Assembly (NCBI GenBank): GCA_036557885.1 | Contig: DATBGS010000018.1 | Coordinates: 6,922 to 70,921 of the forward strand | DNA length: 64,000 nt | From: DATBGS01 sp036557885 | Lineage (GTDB): Bacteria; Chloroflexota; Ktedonobacteria; Ktedonobacterales; DATBGS01 | Reading direction: 5' to 3' | Shown here: positions 42,948 to 50,910 of the stretch, one piece after another | Position numbering within the stretch: the stretch's first letter is position 1 | Layout: each line of letters opens with the position of its first letter | Position numbers and translations under genes: made by a program | The notes under the pieces: generated by a model | Seen by the model: only the letters and a program-made list of their open reading frames with translations | What the model was told of the DNA's origin: nothing | Database searches by the model: none

Positions 42948-43357
42948 TTATTGATGCTCAAATTCAACTGCCGAGCTGCCCTGGACTCTTTGCGTACCGC
43001 CTTGCCAGCGCGAAGCAGCCGGGCGTTGGAACGGTCCCTCTGCGCCTCCAGATGCACCAGCGGGAAGGGCCGGTTATAGCGCGCCTCGCTGGTCCTGGCC
43101 CACTCCTCCGAGTGCGTGGCGCGCGTCTCGTAGGCGCTGGCAAGCAGATCGCGCTTTTCCTGATCGGGCAGATCGCAGCGCAGCAGATAAGCCAGCGCAA
43201 ACTCTGGCTTGCCTTTTTCGGTGTAGACCTGGGCCATTGCCATCGCATCAGCGCCGCCCTCCAGCGCCTTTTCGATCAGTTCGCGGATGGCCTCTTTCAC
43301 CAGAACGCGATGCTGGTCGTTAAAGCTGGCCGCTGGCAGCATTGGGGTATCGGGCAT
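42944..43357 (-). CDS. Hypothetical helical protein
   Basis: 137 residues, AAAGGA before the ATG. Mostly amphipathic helices (HRVLVKEAIRELIEKALEGG, ADAMAMAQVYTEKGKPEFAL, LLRCDLPDQEKRDLL), possibly a TPR-like or helical-bundle fold, with a basic C-terminus. Converges with a four-base overlap on the methyltransferase-like gene. Not recognised. Confidence 0.75.
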   Translation of the reverse strand: MPDTPMLPAASFNDQHRVLVKEAIRELIEKALEGGADAMAMAQVYTEKGKPEFALAYLLRCDLPDQEKRDLLASAYETRATHSEEWARTSEARYNRPFPLVHLEAQRDRSNARLLRAGKAVRKESRAARQLNLSINN

Positions 43358-43476
43358 GCTATAATTCCTTTCGGTTACTGGCCTTCTTCTTTCTGATCAT
43401 ACCGCAGACGCGAGAGTACATGCAACGAATGCCCGCTTGTCTTGAAAGCTTGCAAAATATGTTGATGGAGAGGGGT

Positions 43477-44091
43477 ATGTACCAGGACTACCCACCTCTG
43501 CCCCAGGAAGGCAGAAAAGGCATCCGGCGCTGGGGCATCATCTGGGGCCTTGTGCTGGCAAGCATTACCATCACCTACCAATTGCTAAAAGACGCCCTCG
43601 AACTGGGTGGGGCGCAAAATCTGGTCTTGCTCCTGGCGTTGTTCCCCCTCTTGGGAGCTGGCCTTTTTGCCGGTCAGACGACGGGAAAGGTTGGCCCAGG
43701 CGCGCTGGCTGGCGTGCTGGCAGGCATCGTAGCAACCACCGCAGAGGTGGCCTTTACCTGCCTGTTGGTTCTCCTGGGCCTGATCCTTGGGTTTGTCGCT
43801 GATGCCTCTCCCCTTGGTTTGTCGTTGGCGGTGCTCAGCCTTTCCTCATTTCCGCTCCTGTCGTATCTCTTGCTCTTGATATTGACACTGATTGTTCGGG
43901 TCATAGCAGGACTGGGGCTTGGCGCGTTAGGCGGAATCGTTGGGAAATTGTTTTACGAGCCTGCTGAGGAACAGGCGCGGGAAGTGCCAGCAGCAATGAC
44001 CCATTACACCACCGACTATTCCCCGCCCATCAGAATGTATCGCCCGCCTCCCAGCCAGCCAGATGAGCACGTGTATTATGGCGAGGGATAG
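43477..44091 (+). CDS. Hypothetical multi-pass membrane protein
   Basis: 204 residues if started at ATG 43477, which has GGAG six bases upstream; in-frame ATGs at 43459 and 43465 are alternatives. Four to five hydrophobic segments (WGIIWGLVLASITITYQLL, LVLLLALFPLLGAGLFAG, LAGVLAGIVATTAEVAFTCL, LLLILTLIVRVIAGLGLGAL), Gly-rich, with a Pro/Tyr-rich tail. Resembles small integral membrane proteins of unknown function. Confidence 0.7.
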   Translation: MYQDYPPLPQEGRKGIRRWGIIWGLVLASITITYQLLKDALELGGAQNLVLLLALFPLLGAGLFAGQTTGKVGPGALAGVLAGIVATTAEVAFTCLLVLLGLILGFVADASPLGLSLAVLSLSSFPLLSYLLLLILTLIVRVIAGLGLGALGGIVGKLFYEPAEEQAREVPAAMTHYTTDYSPPIRMYRPPPSQPDEHVYYGEG

Positions 44092-44120
44092 GTTGCACCA
44101 CCCTATTGCGCGTCTCTCCA

Positions 44121-44177
44121 AGAGATGATAATATCTGCACCAAGAAAACGGCTTTTGGCAATCATCTCTAAAGGAGA
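44121..44177 (+). promoter_or_regulatory. Leader hairpin next to the Shine-Dalgarno of the TPR gene
   Basis: AGAGATGAT at 44121-44129 pairs perfectly with ATCATCTCT at 44161-44169; AAAGGAG follows at once (44171-44177) and the ATG is at 44184. The hairpin could affect ribosome access. A GATAAT box overlaps the left arm, so whether it is transcribed is unsure. Confidence 0.4.
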
Positions 44178-44183
44178 TTTCTG

Positions 44184-45401
44184 ATGGGACCGACAGATGC
44201 CCCGAGCCAGATGTGTCCTGCCTGCGGGGAGCTTTCCCCGGCCAGCGCGAGCTTTTGCATGCACTGCTCCCGGCCCTTCAGCCAGCAGTGTCCCTCCTGT
44301 GGACAGGATGTACCGTCAATGGCGCGCTTCTGCCCACACTGCGCGCACGCCCTGGCCGTCCCATCAGGAGCCGCTGGAGGCAGAGTTTCCGGCGCCTTGC
44401 CTGGCACAGCCGAGGCTTCCCGGCAAGCACACAAGGAAGGCGACGCGCACCTCAAAGCCGGGCGCGCAGAGCAGGCGCTTGCGGCTTTTGAGCAAGCTAT
44501 CCAGCTTGACTCCTCCAACGCGCGCGCCTACAGCGGCAAGGGCGACGCGCTGAGCAAGCTGAAGCGGTATGAGGAGTCGCTGGAAGCCTTTGATCAGGCC
44601 ATCGCACGCGACCCGTCCAACGCTGCCTCCTATGGCAGCAAAGGGGTGGTGCTCTTTCACCTCAAACGCTATGAAGAGGCGCTGAGCAGTTTTGACGCGG
44701 GGATTCAACGCGACCCCAACGATGCAGTAACCTACAACAACAAAGGCACAGTGCTCAGAACGCTTCAGCGCTACCAGGAAGCGTTGGCTGCTTTTAATCT
44801 GGCGATTGAGCAGGCAACCCGACTGAACACGAGCGCTGTGAGTGCCTACAATGGCAAAGGGCATGTCCTCAAGGCGCTGGGGCGCGTAGGCGAAGCTCAG
44901 GCGGCGTTTGACCAGGCCAGCCGACTCGATGCGGCTGCCAAAGGGCTTGGAGCAGGCGCAGCAGGAGCCACTCCTGCACTTGCAAGCAGGCCCGCGAGCG
45001 CGCCAGGAAGGCCGTTTGCCTCTTCAAATATCGGCCTTTCAGCGGGGAGCATCATCAGCCTGATTGGTGGGGCCTTGTGTGTGCTGGCCTTCTTTCTCCC
45101 TTTTGCTTCTTCAGGATTTGTGAGTTTCAGCCTGGCGAGCCTTTCCAGCGAATCCATCCTGGTCTGGGTTGAGCCGCTTACAGGCGCTTGTTTTATCTTT
45201 TTTGCTTTGCGGGCTGGCAGCATGGGACGCGAAGCCCACACAGTGAATATTGTGCTAGGAGTGCAGGGTGTCCTTGGCTTCCTCTACTTTTTGTCTTTAA
45301 TTGGCTCTATTTCCCTACTCGCCATTGGGTTTTGGTTGGCAGGGGCTGGCTTTGTCGTTAGCCTGGTAGGTGCCATCAAAGGCCGAAGCGATCTGGCGTA
45401 G
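44184..45401 (+). CDS. Zinc-ribbon/TPR membrane protein
   Basis: 405 residues. Two N-terminal zinc ribbons (CPACGELSPASASFCMHC and CPSCGQDVPSMARFCPHC), then about four TPR units from 80 to 245 (AGRAEQALAAFEQAIQLDSS, KRYEESLEAFDQAIARDPSN, KRYEEALSSFDAGIQRDPND, QRYQEALAAFNLAIEQA). The last 125 residues hold four membrane helices (SIISLIGGALCVLAFFLPFA, LTGACFIFFALRAG, VLGVQGVLGFLYFLSLI, LLAIGFWLAGAGFVVSLVG). TPRs usually scaffold protein complexes at the membrane. Partner unknown. Confidence 0.85.
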   Translation: MGPTDAPSQMCPACGELSPASASFCMHCSRPFSQQCPSCGQDVPSMARFCPHCAHALAVPSGAAGGRVSGALPGTAEASRQAHKEGDAHLKAGRAEQALAAFEQAIQLDSSNARAYSGKGDALSKLKRYEESLEAFDQAIARDPSNAASYGSKGVVLFHLKRYEEALSSFDAGIQRDPNDAVTYNNKGTVLRTLQRYQEALAAFNLAIEQATRLNTSAVSAYNGKGHVLKALGRVGEAQAAFDQASRLDAAAKGLGAGAAGATPALASRPASAPGRPFASSNIGLSAGSIISLIGGALCVLAFFLPFASSGFVSFSLASLSSESILVWVEPLTGACFIFFALRAGSMGREAHTVNIVLGVQGVLGFLYFLSLIGSISLLAIGFWLAGAGFVVSLVGAIKGRSDLA

Positions 45402-45444
45402 CGCTGCTCATCTTTTGGCGCCCACTCGCCTTGCTGCCCTATGC

Positions 45445-45450
45445 TATAAT
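45445..45450 (+). promoter_or_regulatory. -10 element for a leaderless transcript
   Basis: Perfect TATAAT. Seven bases separate it from the ATG of the short ORF at 45458, so transcription should begin at or next to the A of the ATG. No good -35 is seen. Confidence 0.7.
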
Positions 45451-45457
45451 TCACCTT

Positions 45458-45553
45458 ATGAAGTATTGGCTCTCCATTCGCTATCAGTTTTACCTCTTCC
45501 ACGCGCGGGGTGAGGCGCCAGCCGCTCCCGCGTGTTGTTGTCCCACGCGCTGA
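45458..45553 (+). CDS. Leaderless polycysteine short ORF, candidate cysteine-responsive leader peptide
   Basis: 31 codons, ending MKYWLSIRYQFYLFHARGEA then PAAPACCCPTR. Codons 26-28 are TGT TGT TGT (45533-45541), three Cys in a row near the end. It has no SD and the -10 box places the transcript start at its ATG. It lies 142 bases upstream of hisS, itself followed by cysE and, past a TnpB element, cysK. The Cys codons sit inside nested stems, so ribosome stalling there would reshape the RNA. Polycysteine leaderless ORFs that attenuate sulfur genes are known in mycobacteria; here the role is inferred. Confidence 0.6.
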   Translation: MKYWLSIRYQFYLFHARGEAPAAPACCCPTR

Positions 45554-45571
45554 AGCGGGATGCCCTCACCC
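45508..45571 (+). promoter_or_regulatory. Nested stem-loop in the hisS-cysE leader
   Basis: Outer stem GGGTGAGG (45508-45515) with CCTCACCC (45564-45571); middle TCCCGC (45526-45531) with GCGGGA (45555-45560); inner GCGTG (45530-45534) with CACGC (45544-45548). Middle and inner stems share bases and cannot both form fully, so alternative folds exist. The three Cys codons lie at the inner loop. A second possible -10 (TACAAT, about 45594) lies downstream, before hisS. Confidence 0.55.
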
Positions 45572-45695
45572 GCTCATTTCTGGAGTTTCCCTGATACAAT
45601 TACTGCGGCGCAGCCGTGTGGCGCCCGCAAAGATGAGAAAGTGACTCAAGAATATCAAATTCCTGAAGCGTATAGAGGGAAGAGGAGAGGAGACG

Positions 45696-47009
45696 ATGGC
45701 AAGCTATAAAGCGGTAGCTGGCACACAAGACATCTTGCCAGAACAGCAGCCCTACTGGCGGTTTGTGGAGCAAACGGTCGAGCAGGTCATGCGGCTCTAC
45801 GGCTACCAGCGCATTGAGACGCCAACGTTTGAAGAAACGGCGGTCTTTTTGCGTGGCGTGGGCGAGGGCACCGATATTGTCGAAAAAGAGATGTATTCCT
45901 TCGAGGATCGCGGCGGCGACAGCCTGACGCTGCGGCCAGAAGGCACGGCAGGCACGGTGCGGGCGTATCTGGAGCACGGGCTGTTTATGAAGCCGCAGCC
46001 AGTCAAGCTCTTTTACGTGCGTATGGAGATGTTCCGCTACGAACGCCAGCAGCGCGGGCGCTACCGCGAACATCACCAGTTTGGCTGCGAGGCGCTGGGC
46101 GAGACGGACCCGGCAGTAGACGCCGAGATTATCAGCCTGTTGATGCAGATTTACCGGGCGCTGGGGTTGCAGGGCATTGAACTGCACCTCAACAGCGTGG
46201 GGGACCGCAATTGTCGCCCGCGCTATGTGCAGGCGCTGTTGGACTACTATCGCCCGCTCTATGATGATCTCGACCCGGATTGCAAGGTGCGCTTCAGCAA
46301 AAATCCGCTGCGCCTGCTGGATTGCAAAGAGCCGCGCGACCAGCCCAAGATTGCCAACGCCCCCAAGATCGTTGATTATCTCTGCGACGAATGCGCCGCG
46401 CATTTCCACGAGGTGCGCCGTCTGCTGGATGCGGCGGGCGTGGCGTATGTGATTGACCCGCTGCTGGTGCGCGGGCTGGATTACTACACCCGCACCGCGT
46501 TTGAGGCCGTCCCCCTGGCAAGCGCCAGCCGTCGGCAAGGCGTCGTTGGCGGCGGCGGGCGCTACGATGGACTGGCCGAACTGCTCGGCGGGCGTTCAGC
46601 GCCGGGAATTGGCTTTGGCGCGGGCATGGAGCGCATCATTGAGTTTATGCAGGAGCAAAAAATTGAGGTGCCCGCCGACCCACCACCAGCCGCGTATGTC
46701 GCCTATGTTGGCGCGGCGGCCAAGGCCGAAGCAGTGCGCCTCACGGCGGAACTGCGCCAGGCAGGTATTTCGGCTTTGCTCGCATTTGGTGATCGCACAC
46801 TGAAAGCGCAAATGAAGCAGGCAAATGCCAGTGGTGCGCGTTATGTGTATGTGTTGGGTGAGGAAGAACTGGCGCGTGGCGAGGTCGCCGTTCGTATGGA
46901 GAGCAGCGAGGGACGCCAGCATTTCAGCGTGAAGCGTGGCGAAGCGCTCGCCGTCGCGCAGGGCGGGAGCTATCACCCGATTATCCGCGAAGGCGGGTCA
47001 GGCGAGTAG
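45696..47009 (+). CDS. hisS: Histidyl-tRNA synthetase
   Basis: 437 residues, normal length. GTQDILPEQQPYWRFVE start, motif 1 region, motif 2 RPEGTAGTVRAYLEHG and FYVRMEMFRYERQQRGRYRE, HisA motif LVRGLDYYTRTAFE, motif 3 PGIGFGAGMERIIEF, and the C-terminal anticodon-binding domain. It charges tRNA-His. Start has GAGAGGAGA upstream. It appears to head an operon with cysE (87 bases downstream), and the leader upstream has features suited to cysteine, not histidine, sensing. Confidence 0.97.
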   Translation: MASYKAVAGTQDILPEQQPYWRFVEQTVEQVMRLYGYQRIETPTFEETAVFLRGVGEGTDIVEKEMYSFEDRGGDSLTLRPEGTAGTVRAYLEHGLFMKPQPVKLFYVRMEMFRYERQQRGRYREHHQFGCEALGETDPAVDAEIISLLMQIYRALGLQGIELHLNSVGDRNCRPRYVQALLDYYRPLYDDLDPDCKVRFSKNPLRLLDCKEPRDQPKIANAPKIVDYLCDECAAHFHEVRRLLDAAGVAYVIDPLLVRGLDYYTRTAFEAVPLASASRRQGVVGGGGRYDGLAELLGGRSAPGIGFGAGMERIIEFMQEQKIEVPADPPPAAYVAYVGAAAKAEAVRLTAELRQAGISALLAFGDRTLKAQMKQANASGARYVYVLGEEELARGEVAVRMESSEGRQHFSVKRGEALAVAQGGSYHPIIREGGSGE

Positions 47010-47095
47010 CCTGTAACAAATGTAGCGCAGGCGAGACAAGGGAAAAGACACTGGAAACGGCCAATTGCATTAGTCGAGGGAAAGGAGCGCCGCAG

Positions 47096-47824
47096 ATGGC
47101 GCTGCTGCCAGAAACCGATCAAGAGATGGACGCTTTTGTAGAACAGCGCAATGGTTCAATTGAGCATCTGCTTGCCAGGCGCGGCGTGGAAAACAACGGC
47201 CCGCGCGGGCCAGCCCGCCGACAGCAGGGCAAATGGCGCTGGCCGGGGGCCATTGATGTCATCTTTGAGAAAGACCCCGCCGCACGCAATATCTTTGAGG
47301 TGCTGACCTACCAGGGCTTGCACGCGATTGCTTTGCATCGCGTGGCCCACGCGCTCTATCGGGCGCACATCCCCATCTTGCCGCGCGTTATCTCCCAATT
47401 TGCGCGGCTGTGGACGGGCGGCATCGAGATTCATCCTGGGGCCAAAATCGGCAAGCGCTTCTTTATAGATCATGGCTCCGGCATTGTGATTGGGGAGACG
47501 GCGGAGATTGGCGATAATGTCATGCTTTACCATCAGGTGACGCTGGGCGCCACCGGCTGGTGGAAAAGTACGGGACCGAATCGGCGGGTGAAGCGCCACC
47601 CAACGATTGAAGATAACGTGACGATTGGCTGCGGCGCGTCAATTCTTGGGCCAGTGACTGTTGGGCGCAATAGCAAGATCGGCGCAATGGCGCTGGTGTT
47701 GGAGGATGTTCCGCCAGCGTCGGTGGTGGTGACAAAGCCAGCCGAACTGCTGGTCATCCGGGGCAAGACCCTGGAGCGCCATCAGGAGATGACGCAGGGC
47801 TGGGAACCAGAGTATCACATTTAG
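47096..47824 (+). CDS. cysE: Serine O-acetyltransferase
   Basis: 242 residues, with AAAGGAG before the ATG. Left-handed beta-helix of hexapeptide repeats: IEIHPGAKIGKRFFIDHGSG, VIGETAEIGDNVMLYHQVTL, KRHPTIEDNVTIGCGASILG, PVTVGRNSKIGAMALV. The catalytic His/Asp in the DHGSG segment is present. It makes O-acetylserine from serine and acetyl-CoA, the first step of cysteine synthesis. The N-terminal part is short compared with enterobacterial CysE, as in EpsC-type enzymes. The partner cysK follows after the TnpB element. Confidence 0.96.
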   Translation: MALLPETDQEMDAFVEQRNGSIEHLLARRGVENNGPRGPARRQQGKWRWPGAIDVIFEKDPAARNIFEVLTYQGLHAIALHRVAHALYRAHIPILPRVISQFARLWTGGIEIHPGAKIGKRFFIDHGSGIVIGETAEIGDNVMLYHQVTLGATGWWKSTGPNRRVKRHPTIEDNVTIGCGASILGPVTVGRNSKIGAMALVLEDVPPASVVVTKPAELLVIRGKTLERHQEMTQGWEPEYHI

Positions 47825-47829
47825 CAAAA

Positions 47830-47877
47830 ACGCGCCAGAAGCCCCCATCTCGCGAGAGCAGGGGAGGAGTGGCGCGT
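47830..47877 (+). terminator. Multi-stem hairpin after cysE
   Basis: ACGCGCCA (47830-47837) pairs with TGGCGCGT (47870-47877), inside which CCCC pairs with GGGG, around a CTCGCGAG palindrome. No T run follows. It may be a terminator, or a left-end structure of the adjacent TnpB element. Confidence 0.5.
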
Positions 47878-47906
47878 TGCCCGCAGGCGGTACTTTGGGT
47901 CAGGAG

Positions 47907-47935
47907 TTGACACGCCACCTTTTGCATGGTATACT
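47907..47935 (+). promoter_or_regulatory. Consensus promoter for the RHH-tnpB pair, leaderless
   Basis: TTGACA (47907-47912), 17-base spacer, TATACT (47930-47935). The GTG start of the RHH gene is at 47942, the expected transcription start, so this message is probably leaderless. Confidence 0.8.
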
Positions 47936-47941
47936 GGTGGC

Positions 47942-48112
47942 GTGGACAAGAAAGTAGAGCAAAAAATCAGCATTCGCTTTCCTCTGGATGTCCTGGATGC
48001 CATCCGGCAATTGGCGCGCGCTCATGAACGCTCCTTCAACGGAGAGGTGGTCTGGGCATTGCGTGAGTACGCCAAACGCCACCCCAAACCAGAGAAGAGG
48101 GACGAATTTTGA
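47942..48112 (+). CDS. Small ribbon-helix-helix (Arc-like) DNA-binding protein
   Basis: 56 residues from a GTG at the predicted transcription start. The sequence shows a short beta strand (KISIRFPLDV), then two helices (LDAIRQLARAHERSFNGEVV, WALREYAKRH), the Arc/MetJ fold that binds DNA as a dimer. It overlaps the start of tnpB by four bases (TTGA), so the two are coupled. It may repress its own promoter or regulate TnpB. Confidence 0.7.
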   Translation: MDKKVEQKISIRFPLDVLDAIRQLARAHERSFNGEVVWALREYAKRHPKPEKRDEF

Positions 48113-49272
48113 ACGAAAGCAGCACCACGCGCAAAACGTACAAATACAAACTCCGCCCCACGCCGGAGCAGGCAGCATGTTTTGCCCAAACGGTGCGCTT
48201 TTGCCGTGAACTCTATAATGCTGGTTTGCAGGAACGCCGTGATGCGTGGCGCATGCAGCATGTCTCGCTGAATCGCATGGCCCAGAATGCTGAGTTGCCC
48301 GGAGTCAAAGAGGTGCGACCAGAGGGGGCAAGGATACATTCCCAGGTGTTGCAAGACGTGATGATGCGTCTTGATCGGGCTTTCAAGGCTTTTTTTGAGC
48401 GTGTCCACAATGGGGAGAAGGCAGGCTATCCGCGTTTCAAGAGCCGGAGTCGCTTTCACAGCTTCACCTATCCTCAATGGGGCAATGGAGCCACACTGGA
48501 CAATGGCTTCCTCGTCTTGTCCAAAATTGGACGTGTAGCGGTGCGCTGGTCCCGTCCAATGGAAGGCACACCCAAAACGGTGACGATCACCGAAGAACCC
48601 GATGGCTGGTATGCCTGCTTCTCCTGTAAAGACGTGCCTGTTCATCCCTTGCTTCTCACGGGTCAAGAAACGGGCATTGATTTGGGCCTGGAATCCTTTG
48701 CCACTTTTGCAAATGGTGAACAGATTGTCAATCCTCGAAACTCACGCAAAGCTCAGGCGGCCATTGCGAAAGCCAATCGGCGTCTGTCTCGCAGGAAGAA
48801 ATTCAGCAAGCGATGGAGGAAAGCGGCTAAGCTCCTTGCCAAAAAGTATCAGCAGGTGAAGCGACAAAGGCGCGATTTTCAGCACAAGGCGGCGCTGGTG
48901 CTGGTCCAGCAGTACGATACGATTTACTATGAAGACTTGCAGGTTGCGAACATGGCCCAGAACGGCCATCTGGCGAAGAGTATTTACGATGCTGGATGGA
49001 GTCAGTTCTGTGCCATCCTTGCTTTCAAAGCTGAGAACGCTGGGAAGCAAGTGATTGCCGTGAATCCTGCTTATACCAGTCAGGTCTGTGCCAATTGCGG
49101 CCTAATCGTCTGGAAAGGCTTATCTACCCGCTGGCATGAATGTCCAGAGTGCGGGGCGAGCCTCCATCGAGACCACAACAGCGCTCAGGCCATTCTTCGG
49201 GTTGGGCAGACCCATCGGGGAGTCACTACATGGATGCGTGACGCTGAACCGAGAAGAATCTCCGCCCTGTAG
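48109..49272 (+). CDS. tnpB: RNA-guided nuclease TnpB, apparently intact
   Basis: 387 residues from a TTG that overlaps the RHH stop. RuvC-like residues can be placed: D191 (GIDLGLESFATF), E275 (YYEDLQVANM) and D355 (HRDHNSAQAIL), close to those of ISDra2 TnpB. The zinc ribbon C327, C330, C345, C348 is complete, and the N-terminal helix-turn-helix region is present. TnpB uses an RNA from the element's right end to cut DNA at the empty donor site, which helps the element persist. The guide would derive from sequence just past about 49289, inside the cysK leader. Confidence 0.92.
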   Translation: MNESSTTRKTYKYKLRPTPEQAACFAQTVRFCRELYNAGLQERRDAWRMQHVSLNRMAQNAELPGVKEVRPEGARIHSQVLQDVMMRLDRAFKAFFERVHNGEKAGYPRFKSRSRFHSFTYPQWGNGATLDNGFLVLSKIGRVAVRWSRPMEGTPKTVTITEEPDGWYACFSCKDVPVHPLLLTGQETGIDLGLESFATFANGEQIVNPRNSRKAQAAIAKANRRLSRRKKFSKRWRKAAKLLAKKYQQVKRQRRDFQHKAALVLVQQYDTIYYEDLQVANMAQNGHLAKSIYDAGWSQFCAILAFKAENAGKQVIAVNPAYTSQVCANCGLIVWKGLSTRWHECPECGASLHRDHNSAQAILRVGQTHRGVTTWMRDAEPRRISAL

Positions 49273-49321
49273 GGCTGGGGAGATGTCAATTTTTCACTAT
49301 CCGCAAAGGAGAATTGGACAG

Positions 49322-50260
49322 ATGTCTTGGGCGAAGGACGCAACGGAACTGATCGGCGGGACACCGTTGGTGCAATTAAACCGCGTCGTGGGCGATGCAA
49401 AAGCAACCGTGCTGGCAAAAATTGAAGCGTTCCAGCCGGGCTACAGCGTCAAAGACCGCATCGCGGTAAGCATGATTCGTGAGGCGGAAAAAGAAGGGCT
49501 ATTAACGCCAGGCAAGAGCGTGATCGTTGAGCCAACCAGCGGCAATACCGGCATCGGCCTGGCCTGGGTTGCGGCAGCGCGCGGCTATCAGTGTATTTTG
49601 GTGATGCCCGATACGATGAGCCTGGAGCGGCGCATTGTGCTGGCGCGCTATGGCGCTAAGCTGGAACTGACGCCGGGCGCGCAGGGCATGAAGGGCACGA
49701 TTGCCCGCGCCGAAGAGATTCTGGCCGAAACGCCGAATTCCTGGATGCCCGATCAGTTTAAGAATCCGGCCAACCCCAAGATTCACCGCGAAACCACCGC
49801 CGAAGAAATCTGGAAAGATACCGAGGGCCAGGTAGATATTCTGATCTCTGGCATTGGCACTGGCGGCACACTGACGGGTGTCTCCGAGGTCATCAAGCCG
49901 CGCAAGCCGTCGTTCCGCGCGGTGGCCGTTGAGCCAGCCGCTTCCCCGTTTCTGTCGGGCGGCACGCCCACTCCGCCCAACCGCATTCAGGGGCTTGGCG
50001 CGGGCTTTGCGCCCGATGTGCTGCGGCGCGAATTGATTGATGAGATTGTCACCGTCGCCAATGAGGATGCGATTACAATGGCGCGGCGCCTGGCAATGGA
50101 AGAGGGCTTGCTGGTAGGCATCAGCAGCGGCGCTGCCGCGCACGCTGCCGTCCAGGTGGCCCAGCGCTCCGAAAACGCCAAAAAGATCATCGTGGTGGTG
50201 CTGCCCGACCTGGGCGAGCGCTATGTCAGCACTGTGCTCTTTGACGACGTGCGCCAATAA
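49322..50260 (+). CDS. cysK: Cysteine synthase (O-acetylserine sulfhydrylase)
   Basis: 312 residues; AAAGGAG lies ten bases before the ATG. PLP-binding Lys in GYSVKDRIAVSMI, substrate loop PTSGNTGIGLAW, phosphate-binding GTGGTLTGVSEV, and C-terminal GISSGAAAHAAVQVA. It joins O-acetylserine with sulfide to give cysteine, the step after CysE. Its leader begins inside the right end of the TnpB element, so either the element carries a promoter that reads into it, or cysK has its own promoter close to the RE hairpin. The gene is complete. Confidence 0.96.
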   Translation: MSWAKDATELIGGTPLVQLNRVVGDAKATVLAKIEAFQPGYSVKDRIAVSMIREAEKEGLLTPGKSVIVEPTSGNTGIGLAWVAAARGYQCILVMPDTMSLERRIVLARYGAKLELTPGAQGMKGTIARAEEILAETPNSWMPDQFKNPANPKIHRETTAEEIWKDTEGQVDILISGIGTGGTLTGVSEVIKPRKPSFRAVAVEPAASPFLSGGTPTPPNRIQGLGAGFAPDVLRRELIDEIVTVANEDAITMARRLAMEEGLLVGISSGAAAHAAVQVAQRSENAKKIIVVVLPDLGERYVSTVLFDDVRQ

Positions 50261-50350
50261 ACAAAGGTCTTCGAGCCAGCAGCAAGGAGGTTTGCCCTCC
50301 TGCTGCTGGCTTGCGTGTATCCCCGGCGTCCCGCCGGGTAGACAGCGCGC

Positions 50351-50686
50351 TTAACGCGAAAACATCTCGTAGCGGTTGGGTGCGGCCACTGCGGAAACCA
50401 CGACCCGATATGAAGCCGGGTAGGTGGCAAAAGGCATCCTGCGGCGCATCTCCTCAAACGCCAGGCTCATCCGGCCTCTGGCGGCTTCATAGCTCGCCAA
50501 CGACTCCCACTCAGTAAACGCGACAAACCGAAACTTTGTCGCGGGGTCCAGGCTTTCGTGAAGTTGGGTCGCAAGCATGCCTGGGGTGTGCCGCATCTGC
50601 TCGGCAATCGCGTTCCACCCCTTCAGAAACTCCTCATCCTTCCCCTCTGGTACCTCAAATGACGTGATTTCTTTAACCGTGTGCAT
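50351..50686 (-). CDS. Antibiotic biosynthesis monooxygenase (ABM)-domain protein
   Basis: 111 residues from an ATG with AAAGGG upstream. A single ABM ferredoxin-like domain: ITSFEVPEGKDEEFLKGWNA, IAEQMRHTPGMLATQLHESL, FRFVAFTEWESLASYEAARG. Such small dimeric proteins oxidise quinols, degrade haem or act on polyketides. The substrate cannot be read. A His is present near the centre (HESL) but the haem-oxygenase Asn is not evident. Convergent with cysK. Confidence 0.85.
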   Translation of the reverse strand: MHTVKEITSFEVPEGKDEEFLKGWNAIAEQMRHTPGMLATQLHESLDPATKFRFVAFTEWESLASYEAARGRMSLAFEEMRRRMPFATYPASYRVVVSAVAAPNRYEMFSR

Positions 50687-50788
50687 GGCCGGTGCCCTTT
50701 CCTTGCCCAGAACAGGCTGATACATTCTATCCAAAGACGCGATGCCCTGCACAGGCCATACCAGCCAGAAGCAGAGGATGAGCCTGCC

Positions 50789-50815
50789 CGTAGCCCCGGC
50801 GACCCTGCCGGGCCA
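50789..50815. repeat. Family A palindromic repeat unit
   Basis: GTAGCCCCGGCGACCCTGCC then GGGCC, matching the units at 6651-6674 and 6690-6714. A related degenerate copy (CCCCGGCGTCCCGCCGGG) lies near 50320. Confidence 0.7.
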
Positions 50816-50910
50816 CCAGCACTAGCAACCGCTCAACAAAATCTGGTATAATAGCCTGAGTTTGGGTGCAGTTGGCCCTGTTTTGTACCCTTACGGAGAG
50901 AAGGACGTTG

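Larger units (their letters stand above)
47878..49289 (+). mobile_element. IS605/IS607-type TnpB element (no TnpA) with RHH gene
   Basis: A block lying between cysE and cysK with its own promoter, a small ribbon-helix-helix gene and an intact tnpB, and less GC-rich than its flanks. The right end has the usual small hairpin (GCCCTGTAGGGC, 49264-49275) followed by GGGGAGATGTCAA, like IS200/IS605 right ends, placing the end near 49289. The left end cannot be fixed. No TnpA Y1 transposase is present, so it is non-autonomous. Confidence 0.7.

Noticed and set aside
45402..45695. T-box or riboswitch upstream of hisS
   Set aside because: No T-box consensus (AGGGUGGNACCGCG) or known riboswitch core was found; the Cys-codon ORF explains the structure better.
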